DNA of 64,000 nucleotides, taken from NCBI RefSeq assembly GCF_022965805.1, contig NW_027330916.1, forward strand, positions 36,001 to 100,000, in the 5' to 3' direction. A program made the position numbers and the translations under genes. The first letter of the stretch is position 1, and each line of letters opens with the position of its first letter. Positions 46,715 through 59,040 of the stretch are shown here, piece after piece. The notes beneath the pieces are model-generated. The model was not told where the DNA came from. It did no database searches and worked only from the letters and a program-made list of their open reading frames with translations. This DNA is from Primulina eburnea. Lineage: Eukaryota; Streptophyta; Magnoliopsida; Lamiales; Gesneriaceae.

Positions 46715-49700
46715 TCATAAGAACAGCTCGGGATGCCTCTGTCTCATTTCAGACTCTGTCTCCCAAGTTGCTTCCTCGATGCCATGACGATTCCATTGAA
46801 CCTTCACCAGCGAAATAGTCTTGGTTCTAAGCTTCTTTTCCTTACGATCCAAAATCTGTATCGGTTGCTCGACGTAGCTCAAAGTCTGATCTAACTCGGC
46901 TTCTTCAGGTTGAATGACATGAGAATCATCCGGCATATATTTGCGTAACATCGACACGTGAAAAACATCATGTATACCGGATAGTGAAGGAGGAAGAGCA
47001 AGTCTGTAAGCTCGATCGCCAATCTTCTCAAGGATCTCATACGGACCGACGTATCTAGGAGACAACTTTCCTCGCTTGCCAAATCTGACAACGCCTCTGA
47101 AAGGTGAAATCTTCAAAAATACTTTGTCTCCCTGTTCGAATACTAACGGTCTACGTCTAATATTGGCGTATTTCGCTTGCCTATCCTGTGCCGTCTTCAT
47201 TCGTTTCTGAATGATCTTCACTTTTTCTGTCATCTCACGAATCATATCAGGCCCCTAACTCTGGTACCTCAGAAATATCATCCCAGTACAACGGAGATCT
47301 GCACTTCTTTCCGTATAAAGCTTCGAACGGTGCCATCTCTATGCTCGTCTGATAGCTGTTGTTGTATGAAAACTCACACAACGGCAATGAATCTTGCCAA
47401 CTAGTACCAAAATCTAGTACTACAGCTCTCAGCATATCCTCTAAAGTCTGGATAGTCCGCTCTGACTGTCCGTCTGTCTGGGGATGATAAGCAGTGCTCA
47501 GGTGTAAAGTCGTACCCAAAGCCTGCTGCAAGCTGTGCCAAAAGTGAGAAGTGAATCGTGGATCACGATCTGATACGATCGACTTCGGCACACCATGCAA
47601 TCTGACGACCTCTCTGACATACAACGCTGCCATCTGATCATGTCGATAAGTCATCCTGTACGGAATAAAGCACGCTGATTTGGTCAGTCTGTCTATCAAA
47701 ACCCAAATCGCGTCACAGCCTCGCGAAGATCGAGGTAACTTTGTCACGAAGTCTATGGAAATGTGGTCCCATTTCCATTCAGGAACAGACAAACTCTGAA
47801 GTAAACCTCCGGGCTTCTTTCTTTCTGCCTTCACCCGCTGGCAATTTAGGCATCTAGACACGAATTCTGCAATGTCTGTCTTCATCTGCTTCCACCAGAA
47901 TTGTGTCTTCAAGTCATTGTACATCTTTCTGCCACCAGGATGAATGCTGAACCGACTACAGTGTGCCTCTGACATGATCTGTCGTCTCAAATCTGAAACA
48001 TCGGGCACCACTAGACGGTTATGCACATACAGAACAGAATCTCTGACCTGATATTCTGAGATATGACCAGCTCTGACCATATCAATCGATCTCTGTACAT
48101 TCGGATCAGTTCTCTGTGCTTCTTTGATCCTCGAAATCAAGTCTGGCTCAATCTGAATCGCAGCAAGTCGCAACGGTCTACTCTCTGTATTAAATGTCAA
48201 TCCAGACAAGCAACAATCTTCTACTAAACTCGATACACCTATAGTCGACAAGGACAAAGAACATACCTTTCGACTCAAGGCGTCTGCCGCTGCATTCGAC
48301 CTTCCTGGATGGTACTTGATCTCGCAATCAAAATCTTTCAGCAGATCAAGCCATCGTCGCTGCCTCATGTTCAACTCTGACTGAGAAAAGAGATATTTCA
48401 GGCTCTTATGATCGGAATAGATCTCAAATTTCTCGCCATACAGATAATGACGCCAGATCTTAAGTGCAAATACAATCGCCGCCAATTCAAGATCATGAAT
48501 CGGATAACGAGTACTCGTGCGGCTTCAGCTGTCTAGAGGCGTATGCTATCACGTGCCCTCGCTGCATAAGAACACATCCAAGCCCTCTGTGAGATGCATC
48601 ACAATATACAACGAACTCACCTGTACCTGATGGAATCGTCAAGACAGGCGCACTAGTCAGCCTCTTCTTCAGCTCTACAAAACTGGCTCTCACAATCTTC
48701 GGACCACACAAATGGCATATTCTTCTGTGTCAACTGGGTAATAGGCTTCGCTATACTGGAGAAATCTCGGATAAAACGTCGATAATACCCGGCTAGACCC
48801 ATGAAACTGCGTATCTCAGGCACAGAAGTCGGTCTCGGCCAACTGATCACAGCCTCAACTTTACTCGGATCTACCGCAATACCATCTCCAGATATAATGT
48901 GCCCTAAGAAGACAACCTGTCGCAACCAGAATTCACACTTGGACAGTTTAGCATACAACTGCTCCTGTCGCAAAGTCTTTAGCACAATTCTCAGATGATC
49001 TGCATGCTCAGTCAAACTCTTCGAATACACCAAAATGTCGTCAATAAACACAATCACAAAATCATCTAAATATCTCTGAAAAATGCGGTTCATCAAACTC
49101 ATAAACACCGCAGGTGCATTCGTCAAACCGAAAGGCATAACAACAAACTCGTAGTGTCCATACCTGGTTCGGAATGCAGTCTTCGGAATATCAACGTCTC
49201 TAACTCGGAGTTGATGATACCCTGATCTCAAATCAATCTTCGAGTATACCGAAGATCCCTGTAGTTGATCAAACAAGTCGTCGATGTGCGGCAAAGGATA
49301 CTTGTTCTTCACTGTTGCCTTATTCAACTGCCTGTAATCAATACACAGTCGCATCGAGCCATCTTTCTTTCTAACGAAAAGCACCGGAGCACCCCAAGGT
49401 GATACACTGGGTCTGATATATTCCTTGGACAAAAGATCCTCCAACTGTGCTTTCAACTCTTTCAGCTCTATCGGTGCCATCCTATACGGAGCTCTCGAAA
49501 TGGGAACAGAACCGGGCATAAGGTCTATGCTGAAATCTACCTCTCGAACAGGAGGCAACCCTGGAATCTCATCAGGAAAAACATCTGCAAACTCGCAAAC
49601 CACTGGCAAATCTGCCAATGCTGGGCTCGTCTTCAGTAGATCTACTGAATATACAAGAAAGCCCTCTGCTCCTCTCTGAAGCAATCTACTCATAGTCAGA

Positions 49701-50132
49701 GCAGATACTAAGGGAATCCGAGATCTGGAACCCTTGCCGTAGAATTTCCACTCGTCTGTCATTTCGGGTCTGAATCTGACAATCTTGTGGAAACAATCTA
49801 CAGTGGCCCTGTACTTGGTTAACATGTCCTATGCCAACTATACAGTCAAAATCAGCTAAACCAAGTACTACACAATCAAGATCAATCTCATGCCCCTCAA
49901 ACTGAAGCATACAATGTCTAACAGTAGTCACAGATATCAAACCACTTCCCAACGGAGAAGCTATAGACACTACTGTCGACAACGACTCAACAGGCAATGA
50001 ATGTCTCAATGCAAAATGTTCAGAGATAAATGTATGCGATGCCCCTGTGTCTATCAACACATATGCAGGATAACCGCAAAGGAAACAATTACCTGCAATG
50101 ACGTCATCTGGCGCCTCCTGCGCCTGCTCCTC
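46715..50132 (-). pseudogene. pol: E8 Pol (protease to chromodomain-like tail), frameshifted
   Basis: Protease with LIDTGASHTFIS (near 50050). RT with [10 protein letters not shown] (near 49040). RNase H with YCDASHRGLGCVL. Integrase with [18 protein letters not shown] and SDRDPRF followed by the [10 protein letters not shown] segment. Tail with VKVQWNRHGIEEATWE, ending RHPELFL. Frames change near 49832, 48700, 48505 and 47250, each by a single-base or small indel, and one more indel lies at the gag-protease junction near 50133. I saw no stop created by substitution. The protein would be of normal length if the indels were absent, so they may be assembly errors or very recent damage. Confidence 0.9.
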
Positions 50133-50134
50133 TG

Positions 50135-51237
50135 TCAGGCAAAGACACGTGCCTGCTGTCGAGGAGGCTGACTCACCGTCTGACTACCTCCTGGCCTCTG
50201 CTGTGTCTGTGTGGAGGGTGGCTGAAAGGAGTGTACAGAGGATGCCTGTCTCTCCATCTGTGGCGCTGGTGCTGATGATCCTGTGCTCTGGAATCGTTGT
50301 GCACCTCTCTGGGGACAAACTCTGGCGAAATGTCCCTGTTGCCTACAGATGTTACAGCGTCCCAGAACTCCTTGACACTGCTCCGTCGCATGTCGCCCTC
50401 CGCATGAACCACAGTATGCACCACTATACTCTGACCCCTGACCTCTCTGTCGAGATCCACTCGAACTCGATGAACTACTCCCAGATTTCTTAAACTGTTT
50501 GCCTTTAGCCTTTAGAAATTCCTTCTTACCACTACCACTAGCTCCACTGTCAAAACGAGGAGGAGGGGGTGGAAACTGAACGGTGGTAGGCTGTGGCGGT
50601 CTCTGCCCCTGAACACCGTAGGAAGCTCCTCGCTGCCTGATCAAGCCAGCCTCTGCTCCCTTCGCTCGGTTCAGTGCCTCTGAAAAAGTACTAGGCCGGC
50701 CCGTGTTCACCAAAGTAAAGACATCGGGATTCAGCCCGTTGATGAACTGATCGGCCACTGCCTCGTCGTTTCCGGCCACATGCGGTGCAAATCGCAGCAA
50801 AACAGAAAATTTAGCGACATACTCCTCAATGTTCCACTGTCCCTGTCTCAGATTCGCAAATTCAGCTCCCTTATCTTTCCGGTAGGAGACGGGAAGAAGC
50901 GCTGATAGAACTCATCCTTGAAGACTTTCCACGTAATGTCAATGCCTCGGTGCTCCAAGGCTCTCTTCGTAGTTAACCACCAGCTCTTTGCAACCTCTTG
51001 CATCTGATGCCCTATCAGCTTCACACGTCGCTCATCAGTATAGGCCAAAGACTCAAACAACATCTCGATATCATCAAGCCAGCTCTCGCACTCTACTGCA
51101 CTCTCTGTGCCCTTCAGGGTAGGCGGATGGAAAGACTGAAATCTCTTCAATAAGGTCTCCATCGGCGTAGCGGTAACATCCATCTGTGCACCGGACGTGC
51201 TACCCTGCTCTGGCTGTGGCACTCGTCTAGGCGGCAT
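50135..51237 (-). pseudogene. gag: E8 Gag, one frameshift
   Basis: Starts MPPRRVPQPEQG (51237); an upstream in-frame Met at 51252 is less likely since relatives start MPPRR. The capsid region reads WLDDIEMLFESL and FKDEFYQRFF. The frame shifts near 50890 and continues with LLRFAPHVAGNDEAVADQFI, a Ser/Gly linker, a degenerate Cys/His cluster and the zinc knuckle CNICRQQGHFARVC. It ends RVFA followed by TGA, where a one-base deletion separates it from the protease. It is the closest relative in the window of the E2 Gag. Confidence 0.88.
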
Positions 51238-51476
51238 AAATCTGATCATCAAACTGATTAGTACACAACCAATATCATCTGTCTCAGCCCTCCTCTGATC
51301 ATATACCTCTGATCGAGAATTGGTTCTGATTCAAGCTTGAAATGCTGTAAATCAATTCAGATAATACAACCACATACAATAGGGAAAGCAGTAAATCATG
51401 CTAGCATCTCAAAAGCAAGGAAGATGACTCGATCTACCCCGCTCATTCTATTCTATCTCAGTCTACAGAACCTACT

Positions 51477-51488
51477 GCTCTGATACCA
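51477..51488 (-). promoter_or_regulatory. E8 primer binding site (tRNA-iMet)
   Basis: TGGTATCAGAGC on the - strand, five bases from the 5' LTR end at 51494. Confidence 0.93.
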
Positions 51489-51493
51489 CCTGT

Positions 51494-53301
51494 TGTGGGG
51501 ACCCGGGCTCTAACTCAATTCTTTTGGGATTTAATTGGATCTTTGTTCGAAAATGTGGGTCAAAAATTTGCTTTTAACATTAATTCTAATGTATAGATAA
51601 AGCATAACATATCGTTAACTGAAATAAACAACATAATGTACATACATATCTGTCTAGTACAATCATACACTAGTGTTCGAATCTCAAATACAAACATAAG
51701 TAGTACAAGTTTCATAAGGAAACACTAGTAATCTGCAATGCCCGAGATCTCCACGCTATCATCATCTCTCATCTAGCTCGTGACCCCGATCCTGCCCCAC
51801 CTGTTGCCATGCACACATACAGACACGATAACAGCCGGATAACTCCGGTGAGAACATATCCCAGTATAAAACATGGATGCATGCAATGTCATAATCATGT
51901 ACAATGCATAACATAAATCAAGTAACATGAATATACATCTAAACATGTAGTAGAATACAAATCTGTATTCTACAATTCACATCTTGACTCGACTCTTTTC
52001 TAATCTAGGGATCCCGGTGTGAATAAGACGGTCTGTTACCTACCCAACCACTCGGGGCAACGGTACGTCTTATTCCTAGACTTCGGTCAACTCTGTATCG
52101 AGGGTCTACACATAGAGCAAATCTACTACTATGCGACGATACACCGAAACGTCTAGTTTTGGCAAGTCTGCCAATCTCTCCTATCTCAGGACTCGAATAT
52201 AAATCAATAAACAAGGCATTACATAATCAATGTAATAACAATCTAGTATGTGATTTAGGGAAACTCGTATCAAATCTGAATCGAGTTGTGCAATCCCGTG
52301 ACCACATGAATTATACCTTTCTTGTCGCACTGTCTGTCGAGATCTTGAATCAAATGTCAAACCTGTTACTTCAAATCTGAAATGGCGATATACAAATGTT
52401 CTATATCAAACCACAACTCAAGCAAATCTTGGAATAGTAAATAATCAGTCTTGCTACAAATTGACGGCATAACGGCGTATTCTCGCAATACCGATCAACT
52501 CAAACAATAATACACAATCATAATTCATTCCCAACAACTCATAATCTCATCTACACCTCAATCCACCAGCTAAAATCTGTAAAATCTTCACATAATACAT
52601 GCTGGAATTTCGAACAAAAGCATACGATATCCGAAAATCAATCTGATAACGAATCTACGATGCTCGATATATCAAGAACACATAATCTATGTCAAATCTG
52701 AATTCTTCCAACACATAATTTTCGAAACATGCTGGAAATGAACAATACTTACATCCTCTTGTAGCTTTGGTTGAGAGGAGTACCAATCTGAACTCGAATT
52801 CAAGTTTGGATGGCTAAATCTTGCAAAAGATAAATTGTGAGATGGAAGAAGCCTTGGACTCTCTTCTGAATTCTCCCTCGGTGCTTACTACTGAAAATGG
52901 AAGGAAATGAAGCCACATACCCTTGTATTGCATGGCAAGGAACAAGTGTCTTTATTTTTCATTTGACACGCACGACCGCGGGTGCGGTACACTAGCAGCG
53001 CGGGTGCGCTGTGCTCACGGCAGCCCTTGCATTTTCTGAAATTCTTGGACCGCGGGTGCGGTCCTTACATGACCGCGGGTGCGGTCTCACACCGCGGGTG
53101 CGGTCACGCTAAAACCGCGGGTGCGGTGTCTGTTCGCAAAATTCCACTAATTTCTATCACCTACACCGCGGGGGCGGTAGTCTAAGCACCGCGGGGGCGG
53201 TGTGGCTTCGGCCATGGCTTCAAAATTCTCATTTAAAGGTCATGTATTCTTACCTCTATGAGTCTAGCATCAATGGAAACTGATAATTCTCGAGCCTTAC
53301 A
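51494..53301 (-). repeat. E8 5' LTR (1808 bp)
   Basis: Copy of 44805-46612 at 6689 bp offset. Array at 52975-53202 and dyad at 51835-51848. The right target duplication ACCAT follows at 53302. Confidence 0.95.
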
Positions 53302-53753
53302 ACCATAAACTAGGACGTTTCCACTCGATAAGTGAGAACCACTTGGAATGTCCTTTATGGAGGGTTTTTCAGTGCACTCAACAAGGAGCATCTATCTGCA
53401 TGTTCGGACATCACAATGTCCCCTACCAATGAAACATGGTACTCACATCGCAGATACTAGTCTCGAACTCGAGCGGCCTATATCCTTCTTGGTGGCGGCT
53501 GAATCGACTAGGAACCGTTTAGAATATACAGTATTCCAAATATGAGTTTCATGATACTCATCATATAAGCATCTCATATTCTTTCTACTATTTGTATATT
53601 CAAGGGCTTTATCTATGCAACTAGCATGGGTATACAGATAAAGATGTGCCAAAGTAATAATTTCAAATATTACTAAAATAAAGATTGCTTATACATAGAG
53701 TTTCATTGTGAACACTCGGCCAACACTTGGCTCGACGGGCACCTACTCTAACA

Positions 53754-53764
53754 ATCTCCCACTT
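53754..53764 (-). promoter_or_regulatory. E7 polypurine tract
   Basis: AAGTGGGAGAT on the - strand abuts the LTR start TGTTAGAG, the usual plus-strand primer of copia elements. Confidence 0.8.
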
Positions 53765-53767
53765 GCA

Positions 53768-56119
53768 CTAGAGCCAACTACCCGTATGCTTCAAACCCAT
53801 TGATTCGCGATGCATCTCGAATAATGGTCCAGGTAAAGGCTTACCTAGTGGATCAACAACATTATCTGCGGAGCCGACTATGTCAAAAGACACTTCTCTA
53901 CTTTCCACAATCTCTCCGAGGATGTGGTACTTTCTCAATACTTGTTTGGACTTCTGATGAGACCTTGGCTCCTTTGCTTGAGCTAAAGCTCCCATGTTGT
54001 CACACAACACTGGGATAGGAGCAACTCAATTAGGAATGACGTCCAACTCTTGGACAAAATTCCTTATCCAAACAGCCTCCCTTGCTGCATCTGATGTAGC
54101 AATGTATTCAACCTCTGTGCTGGAATCCGCAATATTTTCTTGCTTGGAACTCTTCCAAGAGACAGCAGCATCATTGAGCATGAATACAAATCCAGAGGTT
54201 GACTTCGAGTCATCGATATCGCTTTGGAAGCTAGAGTCGGTATAGCCTTCCAATTTCAGTTCTCCACCCCATAGACCAAGAACAATTTATCGGTCCTTCT
54301 CAACTACTTGAGGATGTCTTTCACAGCTTTCCAATGTGGAAGACCGGGGTTCGATTGATATCTACTCACTACACTTAGTGCGAAAGCCACGTCAGGACGT
54401 GTAGATATCATCTCATACATGATGCTACAAATCGCATATGCATAAGGAATGCTTGTCATCGCCGCTATCTCTGCATCAGTCTTGAAAGACAGACTTGGAT
54501 AGGGACACGCCATGACACATTGGTAGATGTCCTCTCTTGGACTTATCCATCGAGAACCGCTTCACGATGGTATCAATGTATGTGGACTGAGTAAGACCAA
54601 GCAATCTTTTCGATCTATCTCTATAGTTCTGTATCCCAATACAAAAGATGCTTCACCCAAGTCCTGCATCGAGAACATACTCGCTAACCATATCTTAGTT
54701 GATTGTAACATTCCTACATCATTCCCAATGAGTAGAATGTCATCAACATACAACACCAGGAATGTCACAGCACTCCCACTGACCTTCTTATACACACAGG
54801 GTTCCTCAGGATTCTTAGTAAAACCAAACTCTTTGATTGTACTATCGAATCTGAGGTTCCAACTCCCAGATGCCTGCTTTAGACCATAAATAGATCTCTG
54901 AAGTTTGCATACCATATGCTCACTTCCGATAGATGTAAACCTTTCAGGTTGAGACATGTAAATCACTTTCTTAAAATCCCCATTAAGAAAGACTGTATTG
55001 ACATCCATCTGCCATATCTCATAGTCATACCATGCAGCTATGGCTGGAAATATCCTTATAGACTTGAACATTGCAACTGGTCAAAAGGTTTTCTCAAAGT
55101 CAACTCTTTGTCTTTGAGTATATCCTTTTGCCACCAATCGCGCCTTGAAGGTCAATACCTTCCCATCCGTCCCAAGTCCCTATGGGAACCGTTCCCTCAG
55201 GTGGATCTATAGGATCCCACACTTGGTTCGGATGCATGGAATTCAACTCAGATTCCATAGCTTCAAGCCATTTTGATGAATCGGCATCAGATAACGCTTC
55301 CTTGAAGGTCCTTGGATCACATCCATGGTTAGGCTCATCATGGCCCTCTTAAAGAAGCTGACCAAACCTCATAGGTGGTCTCGAGACTTTCTCGGATCTT
55401 TTAGGAGCTTGTATCTCTTCACTTGGCTCTTCGGGTGTGGGTTCTACAATTGTGGGTGTCTATCGAACCTCTTCGAGTTCTATCATCTCCCCTTTTCTAT
55501 CCAATAGAAATTCCTTTTCCAAAAAGGTTGCATTCCTAGAAACAAACACCTTTGTTTCTTGAGGATGATAGAAGTAGTATCCAACCGAATTCATTGGATA
55601 TCCCACAAAGTAGCATAAAATGGATCGACTATCCAATTTATCTCCCACTACCTGGTTCATAAGCAGGGCACCCCCATATTCTAAGATAAGAATATTTGGG
55701 AGGCTTACCCATCCATATCTCATATGGTGTCTGTCTTTTGAATGGACATTTAATGGAATATCTTTCAATTTTAAGTTATAGAGATCGTTTTCAAGTTCTC
55801 AAGTACCAATTAAACATTCATTCTTGTAAATGTTGCAAACACCTTTGCTAAATAAACAAGAATATCCATTTTTATCACAATAGAAATGGAAACAATGTTT
55901 TTCACCAAAAAGGTACAAACAAAACATCTCTTAAAATTAACTTAAAAATCATTGTTCAATAATAAGTAAACATTTCTTAATGTCTTGACAGCAACTCTTG
56001 CTCCATTGCCCATCCTCTAGAAGGTCACACCTTCCTTAAGCTTTCTACTTCTTCCCATCACCTATAACTCATTACAGAGATGTGATCAACATTTGGTATC
56101 CAATACCCAAGAAGTAGAG
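53768..56119 (-). pseudogene. pol: E7 Pol relic (protease, RT, RNase H; integrase largely deleted)
   Basis: After gag come the copia protease (VLDTKC in place of the D-T/S-G motif) and its end near 55770. The sequence then jumps to the integrase C-terminal region (SILCYFVGYPMNSVGYYFYHP, near 55600), so the GAG-pre-integrase and integrase catalytic core are missing. RT is broken near 55100-55450 but then open (54562-55071), with the copia box LYVDDILLIGND. RNase H follows in pieces ([37 protein letters not shown]) to the end GSWL at 53768. Numerous stops and indels. It cannot make functional enzyme. Confidence 0.85.
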
Positions 56120-57004
56120 TTAACTGAAATGTTTTACTTCAATGTAGAACATACCATTTCCAGAACTTTTCTGGGCAAGATATTCTTTGCAATTACGCCT
56201 CCAATGTCCAGGCTTTTTGCAGTGATGACAAACATCACTAGTCTTGTCAGCCCTAACTGGTGTGGCTGCCACAACGGGATTCGGAGATTGCCTCATCAAG
56301 GGCACGTTCTTCTTGGGACGTTGGAAAGAACTCTTCTTTTCCTTCCCATGTGGATCAATCTCCGTACCAGATGAAGAACCCATATAAAGAACCGACTTCT
56401 CTTTCTTGATGGTTGATTCAAACGTAACAAGCATATTCACCAACTCCTCAAGGGTCGGCTCCATCTTGTTCATGTTGAAGTTCACCACAAAAGGATCAAA
56501 TGAGCTAGGCAGCGATAAGAGCAACACGTCGGTGGTCAACTCCGAAGGCAAGATCAGATCCATGCCAACGAGCTTGTCCACGAGCCCGATCAACTTTAAG
56601 CCATGCTCATGGACTGAGGCCCCATCTCGCATGCGCAAAGTGATCAGCTCCTTGACGGTAGCATGCCTAAGAGGCCGTGTTTGCTCACCAAAGAGCTCCT
56701 TGAGGTGCATATGAATGTCAGCAGCATTCTTTGCATCCTCAAAACGCCTCTGCAGCTCCTCATTCATAGAAGTCAGCATATAACACCTGGCTATCAAGTC
56801 ATGGTCACACCATTCCTTGTAAGTCTACAATTCCTCAGGAGTGCAGCCAGTCGGAGCCTCAACAGGGGGCGACTCAGTCAGTGTATATGCTACCCTTTCC
56901 GAATTCAAGACGATTTTCAGGTTTCTTATCCAAGTGAGGTAATTAGGTCTGGTTAATATGTGTTTGTCGAGTATTATGGATATCGGATTGCGAATCGAAG
57001 ACAT
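56120..57004 (-). pseudogene. gag: E7 copia Gag, one stop
   Basis: Starts MSSIRNPISIILDKHILTR (57004), matching the start of the E10 gag. A TAG at about 56825 stands where CAG (Gln) is expected (EEL-stop-TYKEW). The rest is open to 56120. It has the copia Gag segments LKELFGEQTRPLRH and LPSSFDPFVVNFNMN and a zinc knuckle CHHCKKPGHWRRNC. Gag would coat the RNA in the particle. Only the one stop breaks it. Confidence 0.85.
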
Positions 57005-58573
57005 TGTCAATTTGTACTGAAAAGTGAAAACAGATAAATGTTGGTGACTATTTTAAAATATTTAGTAAGATATGAAGTTTGGACTTTTACTTCATAAATA
57101 TTTGCTCCCACTGTTTTGACATCTTTCACTACCCTCTAGTGAAAACGGGAAACTCCTTTCCTCAATAGGTACGTAAGGTCCAATTAGGGAATTATGATCC
57201 CGAATAATATCAGCCAATCACAATTTCTAAAAGGTAGTTTCCAATTGCATCACAATGCAACCCTGGACATAAACTTTTGTCTCACGTTTGATTAGGACCC
57301 AATATTGACGTCGTTCATCTTTACGTGTCAAGCCTTACCCATTGATGTTGAACCTTAATGGACGGTCGCCATGAGTTCCCTCAATTATCTGAGCCGAAGT
57401 CATGGGAGTTCCACGTAGTTCACATCACCATGTCAAATGGATGTCACAGCTTTCCGGTACTAAGGCCCCCCCCAATAATATGAGCCGAGCCCCGAGCACG
57501 GGTAGCGATTCGTCATGCACCCATTTGTCGATGGAAGACATGGAAATTATAAACAAATTTTTAATTCCCATTTCGGGCTTGATATTAATTTTGAATCTTA
57601 TTCAAAATGAGGGTTTTTAATTTTGAAAGGTCTCATCATTAATTTTATTTAAAAATCTCGCCATGTTTGATTGTATGTTTGCCGGATTCATGCAACTTTG
57701 TTATTATCATAATAATAACGCACATACTCATTATTTATAACATATCATGCATATATTATAAAAAGTAAACAAACAAGGATGATCAATCGCCCCAATACTA
57801 ACGGACCGTGTGAGCTAAACAAGGGCCTAGGTCCAATCCTAGGGTAAATGCACGGGATGCAATGCAACTATTACATTAGCTTCCAATATTTACATGTCTT
57901 CGATCTTCATAATCATCATGGCCACCATCTTCCAATCTTGATCATCCACTATACTAATATTTACAAATAAATATCCATGGCAAATAGGGATACATATCAT
58001 GGGGGTGGGAACGGGCCATAAATCAAGCCCACTTTATAAATTGATAATTATTACAATCATTCAACACAAAATATCCTAGCATACACCTAGCAAATTGGGC
58101 TTGGGCTTTTGATCATCCTTCATGCATAATATCACATATCATACACCATCAATTAATTATCACAGTAATTAATTGATCCAATATTATATATCTTGATTCA
58201 ATCACTAACCGCCACGATTATAAACTAAATTAACAAAGTATACAAACACCTTTGTCTATTTTCAAATTAATTTATTTATAACCGAATTTCTTGTAAATCA
58301 CCATTTACTATAAATATTTAAAGTCCAACTTAAAATATTTATTTCATGAGAAAATATTTGCAACTTTTGTAATTTTAAACTTAAGGGCCCAAAAACTCAT
58401 TTTTCACCAAAAATATTTTGGCCCATTTAAAATTCACAATTATGTTAGCCATCCAATGGCCCAACAACTCAAGGCCCATGACACTTTGATAATCCAAAAC
58501 ACTTTTGGAAACCCTAGTCGTCATCGCCGTCGCCGGACCTCCGTCGCCGGATTCCGGCAACAAAAATATTTTT
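57005..58573 (-). other. E7 leader (5' untranslated region), no gene
   Basis: Reverse complement of the E10 leader (about 61090-62662) with scattered differences. It ends abruptly at 58573, before the part that in E10 holds the hairpin and PBS. No coding sequence seen. Confidence 0.85.
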
Positions 58574-59040
58574 GATGAATCTCTGAAGAAAGAGACGTGT
58601 AATACATATGTATATATACCTTGCATGACATGCAAAACGTGTCTTCATTCTTCACGCCACACGTTAGACCGCGGGTGCGGTCGTGCATTGTACCGCGGGT
58701 GCGCTCATGCAATGTCTATCCTTACATTTTTCCGAGAGCTTAGACCGCGGGTGCGGTGTTACTTGTACCGCGGGTGCGGTGTTGCTACGGGATGGCCACC
58801 GCGGGTGCGGTCTTGTCTGGCACCGCGGGTGCGGTGATGCTTCGACCTTTCTTGCAAAAATCCACAATTGCGTGACCGCGGGTGCATTCCTGTGCTGGGC
58901 GCGGGTGCGGTCTTGCAAACCCTATTTTCTCATGTCTTTTCCTCCCTCTTTGCATGTCATGCATTCTCATATCTTCCAGGTCTTACGTTAATGACGATCG
59001 ATAATCTTGGTTATCAATTCTGTAATTCTCGGGCCTTACA
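58574..59040 (-). mobile_element. E6-type 5' LTR fragment
   Basis: Read on the - strand it starts TGTAAGGCCCGAG at 59040. It has eight copies of the ACCGCACCCGCGGT motif (58915-58665), then a TATATATA (58618-58611) and a short stretch resembling the E2 transcript start. It breaks off at 58574. The part to 58630 is nearly the same as 40271-40672. It is probably the 5' LTR of the element whose 3' part is at 40271-42517. Confidence 0.85.
58665..58915 (-). repeat. ACCGCACCCGCGGT motif array in E6-type LTR fragment
   Basis: Eight copies, mostly intact, about 125-375 bp into the LTR and about 45 bp upstream of the TATA sequence. Confidence 0.92.

Larger units (their letters stand above)
44805..53301 (-). 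mobile_element. E8: very young Ty3/gypsy chromovirus with frameshifts
   Basis: Two 1808-bp LTRs (44805-46612, 51494-53301) differ by two bases by eye (45140/51829 and 46528/53217). The duplication ACCAT is at 44800-44804 and 53302-53306. PBS, gag, full pol and polypurine tract are present on the - strand. The reading frame is broken at about six places, all by indels, while domain sequences remain well conserved. Confidence 0.95.
42518..53753 (-). repeat. E7 3' LTR, interrupted by two insertions
   Basis: LTR pieces are 53753-53302, 44804-44246 and 43663-42518. They match E9 and E10. E8 (44805-53301) and a 582-bp hAT-type foldback (43664-44245) interrupt it, each with its own target duplication. 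Confidence 0.88.
42518..58573 (-). mobile_element. E7: degraded Ty1/copia element carrying E8 and a hAT-type insertion
   Basis: On the - strand: leader (58573-57005), gag, pol relic, polypurine tract (53764-53754) and a 3' LTR that starts TGTTAGAGTAGG at 53753 and ends at 42518. The 5' LTR and PBS are missing; the leader is joined at 58573/58574 to an E6 LTR fragment. With E8 and the foldback element removed, the LTR is about 2.15 kb. The order gag, PR, (INT), RT, RNase H is the copia order. Confidence 0.87.
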
